Source of the DNA: Puniceicoccales bacterium
GTDB taxonomy: Bacteria; Verrucomicrobiota; Verrucomicrobiia; Opitutales; JAIRLM01
Length of the DNA: 14,285 bases
Assembly: GCA_031287845.1 (NCBI GenBank)
Contig: JAITSI010000053.1
Span: 1 to 14,285, forward strand
Direction: 5' to 3'
Shown one piece after another: positions 6,401-14,284 of this stretch. The position numbers and the translations under genes were made by a program. Within the stretch, counting starts at the first letter, position 1. Each line of letters starts with the position of its first letter. The notes beneath the pieces were generated by a model. It was given only the letters and a program-made list of their open reading frames with translations. It was not told the origin of the DNA and searched no databases.

Positions 6401-7525
6401 ATGATGGGGACGGTGGCGCGGAAACAGTCAAGTGTATTTTTGGAAAAGAATGCGGGAACCATTGCGCTGGAAGAGGAAGGATCAACCGGCCCCGTGCTGC
6501 GCCTGGCCGGCGACTGGGCCATGGCCATTCCCACCGATGCGGCCAGCTGGTTCCAGGACCGGCGGGATCGACTCCTGGGCCGGCGGCTTCGCCTGGACGC
6601 CACCGGGCTGGTCCGCTGGAACGGCCGCCTCGTCGCATTTCTCCTGCGCCTGCGCCAGCTGCTGCGGGCCAATGGCGGCGAGGTGGAGTGGGAGGGATTG
6701 CCGCCGGGGCTGGTGGCGCTGCTATCCCTGGCGAAGGATGGCCACGGGCCGGCGGCGGCCGGCGGGGAGCGGCGCGGGGACGGCATGGGGGGGCTGGCCT
6801 TTCTGGGGGAACTGGCCCGCTGCCTCTTTCGCCTTTTCCGGGGCCGCCTTTCGCCCAGGGGAACCGGCTGGGGGGACATTATTCACGGCGTGGGCGTGGA
6901 GGGACTGCCCATCGTGGCGCTGATCAGCCTGCTGAGCGGTGTCATCCTCGGCTTCGTCGGCATGGTGCAGCTGGCGCGGTTCGGTGCGGCCATCTACGTC
7001 GCCGACCTGGTTGGCCTGGCCATGGTGCGGGAAATGGCCCCGCTGATGACGGGCATCATCCTGGCGGGCCGGACGGCGGCCTCCTTCGCCGCCACCATCG
7101 GCACCATGCGCTGCCACGGCGAGGTGGATGCCCTGCGCACCTTTGCCGTGGACCCGGTGGAATTTTTGGTCCTGCCCCGGCTCCTGTCCGCGGCGCTGAT
7201 GGCACCGCCCCTGGAAATTTTTTCCGCCTTCATCGGCATCGGCGGCGGCATGGCCGTCTGCCTGCCATTTTTTGACTTTTCCGCCGCCCAGTACATCCAG
7301 GAGATGGTGAGCGCCGTCACCTTTTCCGACTTTCTTCTGGGCGTGGCCAAGTCGCTGGCATTCGGACTGCTTGTCGGCGGCTACGGCTGCCTGCGCGGCC
7401 TGCAGTGTGACCGCACCGCCGCCGGCGTGGGCAGGGGAACCACCGCCGCCGTGGTCTCCTCCATCACCGCCATCGTCGTTGCCGACGCCCTCTTCGCCGT
7501 TTTTTGCCACCGTTTCCGAATCTGA
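6401..7525 (+). CDS. mlaE: lipid ABC transporter permease, STAS-MlaE fusion
   Basis: Inner-membrane permease of an Mla/MCE-type lipid transporter, 374 aa. The N-terminal part (about 20-112; GPVLRLAGDWAM, LRLDATGL, GEVEWEGLPPGL) looks like a STAS domain, the role played by separate MlaB in E. coli. The permease domain (about 150-372) has the family signature VREMAPLMTGIILAGRTAAS, FAATIGTM, then EVDALRTFAVDPVEFLVLPR and several hydrophobic spans. The exact start is uncertain. ATGs at 6401 and 6404 and a GTG at 6413 all precede the STAS domain, and no strong ribosome site separates them. It is the first gene of a coupled cluster, with the ATPase starting 4 bases after its stop. Its promoter must lie largely within the divergent phosphatase gene. 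Confidence 0.9.
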   Translation: MMGTVARKQSSVFLEKNAGTIALEEEGSTGPVLRLAGDWAMAIPTDAASWFQDRRDRLLGRRLRLDATGLVRWNGRLVAFLLRLRQLLRANGGEVEWEGLPPGLVALLSLAKDGHGPAAAGGERRGDGMGGLAFLGELARCLFRLFRGRLSPRGTGWGDIIHGVGVEGLPIVALISLLSGVILGFVGMVQLARFGAAIYVADLVGLAMVREMAPLMTGIILAGRTAASFAATIGTMRCHGEVDALRTFAVDPVEFLVLPRLLSAALMAPPLEIFSAFIGIGGGMAVCLPFFDFSAAQYIQEMVSAVTFSDFLLGVAKSLAFGLLVGGYGCLRGLQCDRTAAGVGRGTTAAVVSSITAIVVADALFAVFCHRFRI

Positions 7526-7529
7526 CGCC

Positions 7530-8312
7530 ATGGCACTCCCCGCAAGCCCCGTCCCCGCCGTCGCGGTCCGGTCCCTGTCCCTGGGCCACGGCGGCCTGCC
7601 GCTGGTCGAGGGGGTGCAATTTTCCGTGGCGCCGGGGGAAATCTTTGCCCTCATGGGGGGGAGCGGCTGCGGGAAAAGTACGCTGCTGCGGACGCTGGTG
7701 GGGCTGCTGCCGCCCCTGGCCGGGAGCGTCCACCTCTTCGGCGATGCCGTGCCCGCCGCGGACTCCGATGGCTATGGCAAATTTACCCGCCACTTCGCCG
7801 TGCTCTTCCAGGGAGGGGCGCTGTGGACGGGAAAAACGCTGGCGGAGAACGTTGCGCTGCCCCTGCTCCGCCGGGGGGGATTTTCCCTGGCCGAGGTGCG
7901 GGACCTGGTGGCGTGCAAGCTGTCCCTGGTCGGCCTGTCGGCCTTTGCAAATTTTTTTCCCCACGAAATTTCCGGCGGCATGGCCCGGCGGGCGGCGCTG
8001 GCCCGGGCACTGGCCCTGGACCCGCCCCTGCTCTTCCTGGACGAGCCCACCTCCGGCCTGGATCCGGTCACGGCCCGGCGCCTGGACGCACTGATCGCGG
8101 AGCTGTGCCGCTGCCAGGGAATGGCGGCCGTCGTGGTGAGCCACGACCTGGCGGAAATTGGCAGCATCGTGGACCGGGCTGCGTTTTTGCACGGGGAAAG
8201 TCGCTCCGTTTTGGAAATTGCCAGCCCCGCCGCGCTGGCCCAATCTCCCCACGGTGCCGTGCGGGAGTTTTTTAGCCGGCCGCCGCCAAGGAAAGGAGAA
8301 ATGGCTCCGTGA
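7530..8312 (+). CDS. mlaF: lipid ABC transporter ATP-binding protein, MlaF type
   Basis: Cytoplasmic ATPase that drives the MlaE-type permease, 260 aa. It has Walker A GGSGCGKST (43-51), a Q-loop at Q94 in the family-typical VLFQGGALW, the ABC signature EISGGMARRAALARALA (146-162), Walker B LLFLDEP (167-173) and the switch histidine H205 in VVVSHD. The FQ-GALW and SGGM-RR wording is typical of MlaF/MKL transporters. I chose the ATG at 7530, directly after the permease stop; the frame runs further upstream but overlaps mlaE. Its stop overlaps the next start (GTGA at 8309-8312), indicating translational coupling. The C-terminal tail is Pro-rich and poorly conserved. Confidence 0.93.
   Translation: MALPASPVPAVAVRSLSLGHGGLPLVEGVQFSVAPGEIFALMGGSGCGKSTLLRTLVGLLPPLAGSVHLFGDAVPAADSDGYGKFTRHFAVLFQGGALWTGKTLAENVALPLLRRGGFSLAEVRDLVACKLSLVGLSAFANFFPHEISGGMARRAALARALALDPPLLFLDEPTSGLDPVTARRLDALIAELCRCQGMAAVVVSHDLAEIGSIVDRAAFLHGESRSVLEIASPAALAQSPHGAVREFFSRPPPRKGEMAP
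8293..8298 (+). promoter_or_regulatory. ribosome-binding site for the MCE gene
   Basis: AAGGAG lies 10 bases upstream of the GTG at 8309, inside the end of the ATPase gene. It supports the GTG start that overlaps the ATPase stop, in a window where many genes lack a visible Shine-Dalgarno. Confidence 0.6.
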
Positions 8313-9241
8313 GAACCGTTCGATCCACCGCCATCGGCCTTCTCATCTGCGCCGCCGTGGTCGTCTTTGCGCTGGCGCTCCTGCTGTTCCCATCCGGCGC
8401 CCTGGTCCGGGGCGGTGCAAGCTATGTGCTTTGCTTCGACGAATCCGTCACCGGCCTGGACATCGGTGCACCGGTCCGGCTGCTGGGCGTGGCCGTGGGC
8501 CACGTGCGCAACGTCGCCGTGGACTGGGATCCTTGCCAACGGCGGGTGCGGTCCGCGGTGACCATTGCCCTGGATTCCCCGGCCGGGGGCCGCTGGGAGG
8601 TGGGCACGGTGGCGGAGCTGCTCCATCCGCCCCAGGTGCTGCACCTGGTGGGCACGCTGCAGATGGAAAGCCTGGTGACCGGCAAGCTGTTCATCGACCT
8701 GGTCTACGACGCCGCGGCGCTGGGGGAGGGAAATCGGCTGGTATCCCGGCCCAGCAGCCTGAGAAGCCTGGGGGAGCAGCTGGCCCGCATCGCCGATGGG
8801 CTGGGCCGCGTCGACTTCGACGCCATCGGCCGGTCGCTGGAGCTGGCCCTGCGGCGGGTGGCGCAGGTGGACTGGCTGGCCATGGGGAATTCGCTGGTGG
8901 CCGTTGCCCATGCCGCTGCCACGCTGCTGGATAGCGGAGAACTGGCCCAGGCGATGGAGGCATTTGCCAAGGCCTGCGCGCGGGCGGGGGAACTCTGCGG
9001 CCGGCTCCAGGAGGAAACTGTCCCGGCCCTGGCCGGCGTATTGGGAACATGCCGGGAGCTGGGAGCGGCGGCGGAGACGCTACGCCTGCTGGTGGACCGG
9101 GGCTCGCCGCTGCCCCACGAGCTGGAAAATTTTTTGCAGGACGTGGCCAGGGCCGCCCGCTCCGTTCGGAATTTTTTTGATTTTCTAGAACAGAATCCCA
9201 ATGCCCTCCTGCGGGGCAAGTGGGGAGAGGGAACGCAATGA
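8309..9241 (+). CDS. mlaD: MCE-domain lipid transporter subunit, MlaD type
   Basis: Periplasmic substrate-binding subunit anchored in the inner membrane, 310 aa. Residues 8-28 form a single hydrophobic anchor. One MCE domain follows (about 37-135): the VTGLDIGAPVRLLGVAVGHV motif and later LQMESLVTGKLFIDLVYD match the family pattern in which MCE rings bind lipid. The remaining 170 residues are Ala/Leu-rich and predicted helical, as in MCE proteins that build a tunnel towards the outer membrane. The GTG start overlaps the ATPase stop and is preceded by AAGGAG. The stop overlaps the ATG of the lipoprotein (ATGA). Whether it acts as MlaD, PqiB-like or another MCE class is not settled by sequence. 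Confidence 0.88.
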   Translation: MRTVRSTAIGLLICAAVVVFALALLLFPSGALVRGGASYVLCFDESVTGLDIGAPVRLLGVAVGHVRNVAVDWDPCQRRVRSAVTIALDSPAGGRWEVGTVAELLHPPQVLHLVGTLQMESLVTGKLFIDLVYDAAALGEGNRLVSRPSSLRSLGEQLARIADGLGRVDFDAIGRSLELALRRVAQVDWLAMGNSLVAVAHAAATLLDSGELAQAMEAFAKACARAGELCGRLQEETVPALAGVLGTCRELGAAAETLRLLVDRGSPLPHELENFLQDVARAARSVRNFFDFLEQNPNALLRGKWGEGTQ

Positions 9242-10152
9242 AACGCTTGGGCTATCTGGTACTCTGCGGGCTGCTCTGCGGCTGCTACGGCCTGGGCGGG
9301 GGAAAGTCCCGGCCGGCGCACTTCTTCGTCCTCGGCGATGGGCCGGCCCTGGGCCGGGGCCGCCTCTTCGAGCCGGAGTGCGTGGTTGCGCTGGAGCGGG
9401 TCGCCATTCCCCGCTTCCTGGACCAGGTTCGGCTGGTGACGCGGGACCGGGGAGGCCAGCTCGTCCGCCATGAATTTCTCCGCTGGGGGGAAAATCTGTC
9501 CGACGGCATCGGGGCGCTGCTGCGGAAAGAATTGGAGGAGGGACTGCAGCAGGACCTGATCCTGCTGGCCCCCTGGGGCGGTGACCTGCGGCCGGACTAC
9601 CGCCTTGCCATTGGCGTGGACGACTTTACGGCCCACGGCGACCAGATCCACCTCCGCGTCCGCTGCGAATACTGGAACCACGGGGCCAACCGGCTCATCG
9701 GCGTGCGCAGCTATGGCAGCGCCCTCCCCTGGCCCGGAGAGTCGGCCGACGTCCTGGTGGCGGGCATGCGGCGCCTGCTGGTGGGCTTTGCCGAGACAAT
9801 TGTGGCGGACCTGGTTCGAATCCGCAATGGCGTACGGCCCATCGCCGAGGAGGGGGAAAGGTGCCGGCCGGCAGCGGAACTCTCCCAAGTGCCGCTGCCG
9901 GCGCCCCGGGAACCGGAGCCTTCCTTCCCCGGCCGCGGAGCGATCGCCCTCCAGGCCAGCGCCGAGGTCTATGCGACGGTGGATGCGGCGGCCGGCGGCG
10001 AACGGCTCTTTTCCGGCCGCCTGCGGCCGGGCCAGCGCATAACCCTACCCTGCCCCGGCCCCGCCCGGGTCCACGCCTCGGACCCGGATGCCCTGCGCGT
10101 GGACGGCCGGCCCCTGGTGGAATGGGAAAAACTTCTGGCCTCTCTGCCTTGA
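9238..10152 (+). CDS. PqiC-like ABC-transport auxiliary lipoprotein with RodZ-type C-terminal domain
   Basis: Predicted lipoprotein of 304 aa. The signal peptide MKRLGYLVLCGLLCGC ends in a lipobox (L13-C14-G15-C16). Residues 27-195 match the PqiC / ABC_trans_aux family, with FFVLGDGP, VALERVAIPRFLDQVRLVTR and FLRWGENLSDGIGALL. That family partners MCE transporters at the outer membrane. PqiC-like proteins usually stop near 190-200 aa. Here a Pro-rich linker is followed by a second module (234-293: IALQASAEVYATVDA, ERLFSGRLRPGQRITL, DALRVDGRPL). This resembles the C-terminal beta domain of RodZ (DUF4115), a recognition made by eye. The ATG start is supported by GGAGAGG at 9224-9230 and the 4-base overlap with the MCE gene. 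It completes the transport operon. Confidence 0.8.
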   Translation: MKRLGYLVLCGLLCGCYGLGGGKSRPAHFFVLGDGPALGRGRLFEPECVVALERVAIPRFLDQVRLVTRDRGGQLVRHEFLRWGENLSDGIGALLRKELEEGLQQDLILLAPWGGDLRPDYRLAIGVDDFTAHGDQIHLRVRCEYWNHGANRLIGVRSYGSALPWPGESADVLVAGMRRLLVGFAETIVADLVRIRNGVRPIAEEGERCRPAAELSQVPLPAPREPEPSFPGRGAIALQASAEVYATVDAAAGGERLFSGRLRPGQRITLPCPGPARVHASDPDALRVDGRPLVEWEKLLASLP

Positions 10153-10184
10153 CTTGCCTCTCCGGATGCAAAGAATCTGGCCCC

Positions 10185-12887
10185 ATGGCAGCAGCGGTAA
10201 AGTATGTGTACGAATTCGGAGCCCGCACCGACGGAGATGCGCAGATGCGCGAACTGCTGGGAGGGAAGGGGGCGAACCTGGCGGAGATGGCAAAGATCGG
10301 CCTGCCCGTTCCCCCCGGCTTCACCCTCACGACGGCCGTCTGCGCCGCCTACGGCGAGAACGGCGGATCGCTGCCCGACGCGGCAAGGAAGCAGATGGTC
10401 GATGCCATCCAAAGCGTGGAACGGCAGCAGGGGAAAAAATTTGGCGACGGGAAGGACCCGCTGCTGGTCTCCGTCCGCTCCGGCGCGCGGGAATCCATGC
10501 CCGGCATGATGGACACGATCCTCAACCTGGGCCTGAACGACGGCACGGTCCTGGGCCTGGCCGCGGCGACGCGCAACCCCCGCTTTGCCTATGACTCCTA
10601 CCGGCGCTTCATCCAGATGTACGGCGACGTGGTGCTGGGGGTGCATGCCCGGGACGAGCACTCGCCGGATCCATTCGAGGAGGTTCTGTCCTCCGTGAAG
10701 CGCGGCGCCGGGGTGGACTTTGACAACCAGCTGGACCCGGATCAGCTGCAGGACCTCATCGCCCGCTATAAGGTTCTCATCCTGCGCGAGGCCGGCGTGC
10801 AATTTCCCCAGGACGTGCAAGAGCAGCTGCTGGGGGCCATCGGGGCAGTTTTCCGCTCCTGGGGCAACGAACGCGCCGTCCTCTACCGGCGCAAGTACAA
10901 CATCCCCAGCGACTGGGGCACGGCGGTCAACGTCCAGGCCATGGTGTTTGGCAACATGGGCGGCGACTGCGCCACGGGGGTGGCCTTCACCCGGGACCCG
11001 GCCAGCGGCGAAAATGTATTCTACGGCGAGTACCTCGTCGATGCCCAGGGGGAGGACGTGGTGGCCGGCATCCGCACCCCGCACCCCATCGCCAACCTGA
11101 AGAAGGACATGCCCGGAGTCTACGCCCAGCTCGAGGGGATCCGCGAGCGGCTGGAGGGGCACTTCCACGACATGCAGGACCTGGAATTTACGGTGCAGCA
11201 GGGCAAGCTCTACCTGCTCCAGACCCGCAACGGCAAGCGGACGGGATTTGCAGCGGTGCGCATCGCCCTGGAAATGGAGCGGGAAGGATTCATCGATAAA
11301 AAGGCGGCGATCCTGCGCATTCCGGCGGACTCCATTTCCTCGCTGCTTGTTCCCATCTTCGACGGCGCGGCCAAGGGAAAGGCAAAGTGCATCGCCCACG
11401 GCCTCCCGGCCGGACCGGGAGCCGCCTCGGGAAAGGTTTGCTTCTCGGCCCAGCGGGCGGAGGAGCTGCACGGCAGGGGAGAGCGGGCACTCCTGTGCCG
11501 CACGGAAACTTCCCCGGAGGACATCCGCGGCATGCTGGCGGCGGAGGGAATTTTGACAGCCCGCGGGGGGGTAAGCTCCCATGCGGCCCTGGTGGCCAGG
11601 CAGATGGGAAAGGTCTGCATCGTTGGGGCGTCGGCGCTCACCGTCGACTACGCAACCCACAGCCTGCGGGTGGGGGAGCACACCGTGCGCGAAGGGGATG
11701 AGCTGTCCATCGACGGGACGGCCGGGGAAATTTTCCTCGGGTCCCTGGCGACGGTCCCATCGGAGGTGAACCAGGTGCTGAATGGTACGCTGGCGCCGGA
11801 AAAAAGTCCCCTCTACGCCCTCTATGCCCGCCTGATGGACTGGTGCTCGGGCCTGAAAAAGCTGGGCATCTACCTCAACGCGGATTCGCCGAAGCAGGCG
11901 GAGGCGGGGCTGCGCTACGGGGGCGAGGGCATTGGTCTCACCCGCACGGAGCACATGTTCTTCGAAGATGGCCGCATCGACTTTGTCCGGGAAATGATCC
12001 TGGCGGAGACGGCGGAGGAGCGGGAATGGGCGGTGCAGAAGCTGCTCCCCTTCCAGCGGGAGGATTTTTTGGGAATTTTCCGGGCCATGGGCGGCCTGCC
12101 GGTGACCATCCGCTTCCTAGACCCGCCGCTGCACGAATTTGTTCCCCACGACGAGGCAACCCAGCGGGAGCTGGCCAGGAAGATGGGCGTGGCCTTTGAA
12201 AAGGTCCGGGAGCGGGTGGCGTCGCTGCGGGAATTCAATCCCATGCTGGGCCACCGCGGCTGTCGCCTGGGGATTTCCTATCCCGAGATTAGCCGCATGC
12301 AGGCCAGGGCCGTCTTCGAGGCGGTTGTCCAGTGCAAAAAGGACGGGATTCGCGTGCACCCGGAGATCATGATTCCCCTCGTCGGCTTTGCCAAGGAGCT
12401 GCGCCACCAGGCGGAAATTGTGCAAAAAATGGCCCGCCGCGTGGAGGAGGAGTCGGGCGTGGCCATCGACTACAAGATCGGCACGATGCTGGAACTGCCG
12501 CGGGCCTGCCTCTGCGCCGGGGAAATTGCCCAGGTGGCGGAATTCTGCAGCTTCGGCTCCAATGACCTCACCCAGACCACGCTGGGCATGAGCCGCGACG
12601 ACATGGGAAATTTTCTGGGCCGCTACACTGAGCTGGAAATTTTCAGCCAAAATCCCTTCGCCACCATTGACCGGGATGGCGTGGGCGAGCTGATGCGCAT
12701 CGCCGTGGAGCGGGGAAGGGCGGCGCGGCCGGATCTCATCTGCGGCATCTGCGGCGAGCACGGCGGGGAGCCGGCCTCGGTCAAATTTTGCCATTCCATC
12801 GGCCTCAACTACGTGAGCTGTTCCCCGGGCCGGGTACCGGTGGCCAAGCTGGCGGCGGCACAGGCGGCGCTGGCGGGGGGGAAATAG
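10185..12887 (+). CDS. ppdK: pyruvate, phosphate dikinase
   Basis: Interconverts pyruvate + ATP + phosphate with phosphoenolpyruvate + AMP + diphosphate in the cytoplasm, 900 aa, close to the family's 870-900. The ATG at 10185 opens MAAAVKYVYEFG, matching the usual start. The longer frame upstream overlaps the lipoprotein. The ATP-grasp part has GGKGANLAEM, VSVRSGARESMPGMMDTILNLG and FGNMGGDCATGVAFTRDP. The swivelling phosphohistidine domain has TARGGVSSHAALVARQMGK with H466. The PEP/pyruvate barrel ends with GICGEHGGEP and YVSCSPGRVPVAKLAAAQA with C879. A small oddity is Gly where SCSP is usually followed by an aromatic (PFR or PYR). It starts 32 bases after the lipoprotein stop, so cotranscription is likely. 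In an intracellular organism it may make ATP from PEP or feed gluconeogenesis. Confidence 0.96.
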   Translation: MAAAVKYVYEFGARTDGDAQMRELLGGKGANLAEMAKIGLPVPPGFTLTTAVCAAYGENGGSLPDAARKQMVDAIQSVERQQGKKFGDGKDPLLVSVRSGARESMPGMMDTILNLGLNDGTVLGLAAATRNPRFAYDSYRRFIQMYGDVVLGVHARDEHSPDPFEEVLSSVKRGAGVDFDNQLDPDQLQDLIARYKVLILREAGVQFPQDVQEQLLGAIGAVFRSWGNERAVLYRRKYNIPSDWGTAVNVQAMVFGNMGGDCATGVAFTRDPASGENVFYGEYLVDAQGEDVVAGIRTPHPIANLKKDMPGVYAQLEGIRERLEGHFHDMQDLEFTVQQGKLYLLQTRNGKRTGFAAVRIALEMEREGFIDKKAAILRIPADSISSLLVPIFDGAAKGKAKCIAHGLPAGPGAASGKVCFSAQRAEELHGRGERALLCRTETSPEDIRGMLAAEGILTARGGVSSHAALVARQMGKVCIVGASALTVDYATHSLRVGEHTVREGDELSIDGTAGEIFLGSLATVPSEVNQVLNGTLAPEKSPLYALYARLMDWCSGLKKLGIYLNADSPKQAEAGLRYGGEGIGLTRTEHMFFEDGRIDFVREMILAETAEEREWAVQKLLPFQREDFLGIFRAMGGLPVTIRFLDPPLHEFVPHDEATQRELARKMGVAFEKVRERVASLREFNPMLGHRGCRLGISYPEISRMQARAVFEAVVQCKKDGIRVHPEIMIPLVGFAKELRHQAEIVQKMARRVEEESGVAIDYKIGTMLELPRACLCAGEIAQVAEFCSFGSNDLTQTTLGMSRDDMGNFLGRYTELEIFSQNPFATIDRDGVGELMRIAVERGRAARPDLICGICGEHGGEPASVKFCHSIGLNYVSCSPGRVPVAKLAAAQAALAGGK

Positions 12888-12900
12888 GCATCGGCTGGGA

Positions 12901-13563
12901 ATGGGAAAGTCCAGCCGGGTCGGTGCCGTGGAACTCTCCTGGGAAAGGGTGGCGCGGGAGGCGGAGCGCCATTCCCAGGAGGTGGCGGAGCCCGCACTGG
13001 CCGTGTCCGTCGGCCAGGGCCTGCTGCTCGTGCTGGACCGGCACGGGGAAGTGGCGCGCTATCCGGCGGCGACCGGCCTCTGCTACCCCAGCTGCATAAA
13101 AGATTCCAAGGGAACGCCGCGGGGGCTGCACCGGGTAGAGGAAAAATTTGGCGACGGGCTGCCGGTCGGGGAAGTGCTCATCGGCCGTCGGCCCACGGGC
13201 CGGCACTTTTCCACCTTCGCCAACTGGCACCGGGGCTGCCACGTTGTGTCCCGCATCCTGCGGCTGCGGGGTCTGGAGGACGGCATCAACAGCGGAGTCG
13301 ACCGGGAGGGCCGCTGCTGCGACTCCTACCAGCGCTACATCTACATCCACGGCACGGCCAGGGAGGACCTGGTCGGCCAAACCTTTACGGGCGGCTGCAT
13401 TGCCCTGCGCGCCGCCGATCTGCTGCCCCTGTACGACGCCATTCCCCTGGGCACGGCGCTGTGGATCGAATGGGGACCGGGAATTTCCCGCGGAAACTGC
13501 CACGCCCCCTTGCCGATCCCGCCCTCCGCGGAGTGCCGCACGGGCCGGCACGCCGAAGCGTAG
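12901..13563 (+). CDS. YkuD-fold L,D-transpeptidase-like protein
   Basis: The YkuD domain covers about 32-192 of 220 residues. YIYIHGTA with H150 and TGGCIALRAAD with catalytic C166 form the family's HGT...TxGCIxL active site. Such enzymes make 3,3 peptidoglycan cross-links or attach proteins to the wall. There is no signal peptide or membrane span at the N-terminus (MGKSSRVGAVELSWERVAR), so export is not explained and a cytoplasmic role or an unseen start is possible. The ATG at 12901 lies 13 bases after the ppdK stop. The last 25 or so residues, rich in Pro, Cys and Arg, are encoded by the dispersed repeat that begins near 13501, so the original stop may have been lost by repeat insertion or spread. 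Confidence 0.82.
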   Translation: MGKSSRVGAVELSWERVAREAERHSQEVAEPALAVSVGQGLLLVLDRHGEVARYPAATGLCYPSCIKDSKGTPRGLHRVEEKFGDGLPVGEVLIGRRPTGRHFSTFANWHRGCHVVSRILRLRGLEDGINSGVDREGRCCDSYQRYIYIHGTAREDLVGQTFTGGCIALRAADLLPLYDAIPLGTALWIEWGPGISRGNCHAPLPIPPSAECRTGRHAEA

Positions 13564-13675
13564 CAATCCTTCGCCCTGCCGCGGAGTTCCGCCGCCATGG
13601 CACCGGCGGCTTGGGGGAAGCGAAGCGAGGGGCTGCACCCCCAATTGGCCCGGCCGGCCCGGAGGCGCTGGGCCG
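13501..13675 (+). repeat. dispersed intergenic repeat, overlapping the 3' end of the L,D-transpeptidase gene
   Basis: It starts inside the coding region with CGCCCCCTTGCCGATCCCGC and GCGGAGTGCCG, and continues past the stop. Bases 13589-13626 match 13985-14022 with two differences (GCCGCCATGGCACCG..., then GGCTTGGGGGAAGCGAAGC). GCCGCC (13591-13596) and GGCGGC (13605-13610) form a hairpin that might end the operon transcript, without a T-run. From 13676 to 13770 I see nothing further recognisable. Confidence 0.65.
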
Positions 13676-13770
13676 CTGGGCGGAAGATTGGGAGCGGGAC
13701 AAGGCAGGAAATGGCACCGCCAGCCGGAACGGCCGTCGAAGATGCGAACGGTTTTTCACCGGAAAATGAT

Positions 13771-13798
13771 TTGCAATCCCCCGGGCAAGTCCTAGACA
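13771..13798 (+). promoter_or_regulatory. candidate promoter of the tRNA-Phe gene
   Basis: TTGCAA at 13771-13776 and TAGACA at 13793-13798, separated by 16 bases, lie 11 bases ahead of the mature tRNA 5' end. They match sigma-70 consensus at 4 of 6 and 3 of 6 positions, so the call rests mainly on position. Confidence 0.4.
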
Positions 13799-13809
13799 CG
13801 GGCGTCACT

Positions 13810-13885
<76 letters not shown>

Positions 13886-13904
13886 CGTTTCCCGCGCGGC
13901 CTCC

Positions 13905-14190
13905 GCGGCGGCATCGTCGGTATTTAGCCCATCCCCCGGGGGACGATGGGGCTGCGCCCCTTGCCAATCCCCCTTCACGAGGTGCCGCCGCCATGGCACC
14001 GATGGCTTGGGGGAAGCGAAGCTGGGGACATCGCCCCCAACCGGGCCGGGAGGTCGCAAAGGGGGCTGCCGCGCCCCTTTGCCAATCCCCCCCACGGAGT
14101 GCCGTAGCATCGATAATCGGGGGAAGCGAAGCTGGGGGCAAGGCCCCCAAAAGGGCCCGGCCGGCCCTCGAGGCCCCCGCGCGTAGCTCG
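13905..14190 (+). repeat. right-hand block of the dispersed intergenic repeat (two units)
   Basis: Two successive units follow the tRNA gene. Unit one begins near 13945 with GGGGCTGCGCCCCTTGCCAATCCCCC and runs to about 14050. Unit two begins at 14056 with a perfect 9-bp hairpin, GCAAAGGGG (14056-14064) with CCCCTTTGC (14074-14082). It then carries CACGGAGTGCCG, GATAATCGGGGGAAGCGAAGC, a G-run/C-run hairpin (TGGGGG with CCCCCA) followed by AAAA, and GGCCGGCCCTCGAGGCCCC. Bases 14047-14091 equal the reverse complement of 77-121. No gene is evident. Confidence 0.75.
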
Positions 14191-14205
14191 GGGCCGCGGA
14201 CGGGC

Positions 14206-14284
14206 GGGGGTTAGGGCCGGGTCCAACCAAATCTGGCGGGGCGGCCCAACCCCCGGAGGTGATAGTACGAGGTGCTGGGGGTTG
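14206..14284 (+). other. overlapping alternative hairpins at the window edge
   Basis: GGGGGTTAGGGCC (14206-14218) can pair with GGCCCAACCCCC (14243-14254) over 12 bp with one bulged A. Bases 14247-14254 (CAACCCCC) can instead pair with GGGGGTTG (14277-14284) over 8 bp. The two folds exclude each other. This could be an attenuator or riboswitch-like leader of a gene beyond the window, part of a structured RNA, or another palindromic repeat. I match it to no known RNA family. Confidence 0.4.

Noticed and set aside
9969..11954. 661-residue minus-strand open frame opposite ppdK
   Set aside because: It is antisense to a clear PPDK gene and has low-complexity, His/Arg/Val-rich composition without recognisable domains.
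13905..14190. CRISPR array
   Set aside because: There are repeated elements, but they are not evenly spaced, not uniform in length, and have no spacer pattern or cas genes nearby.
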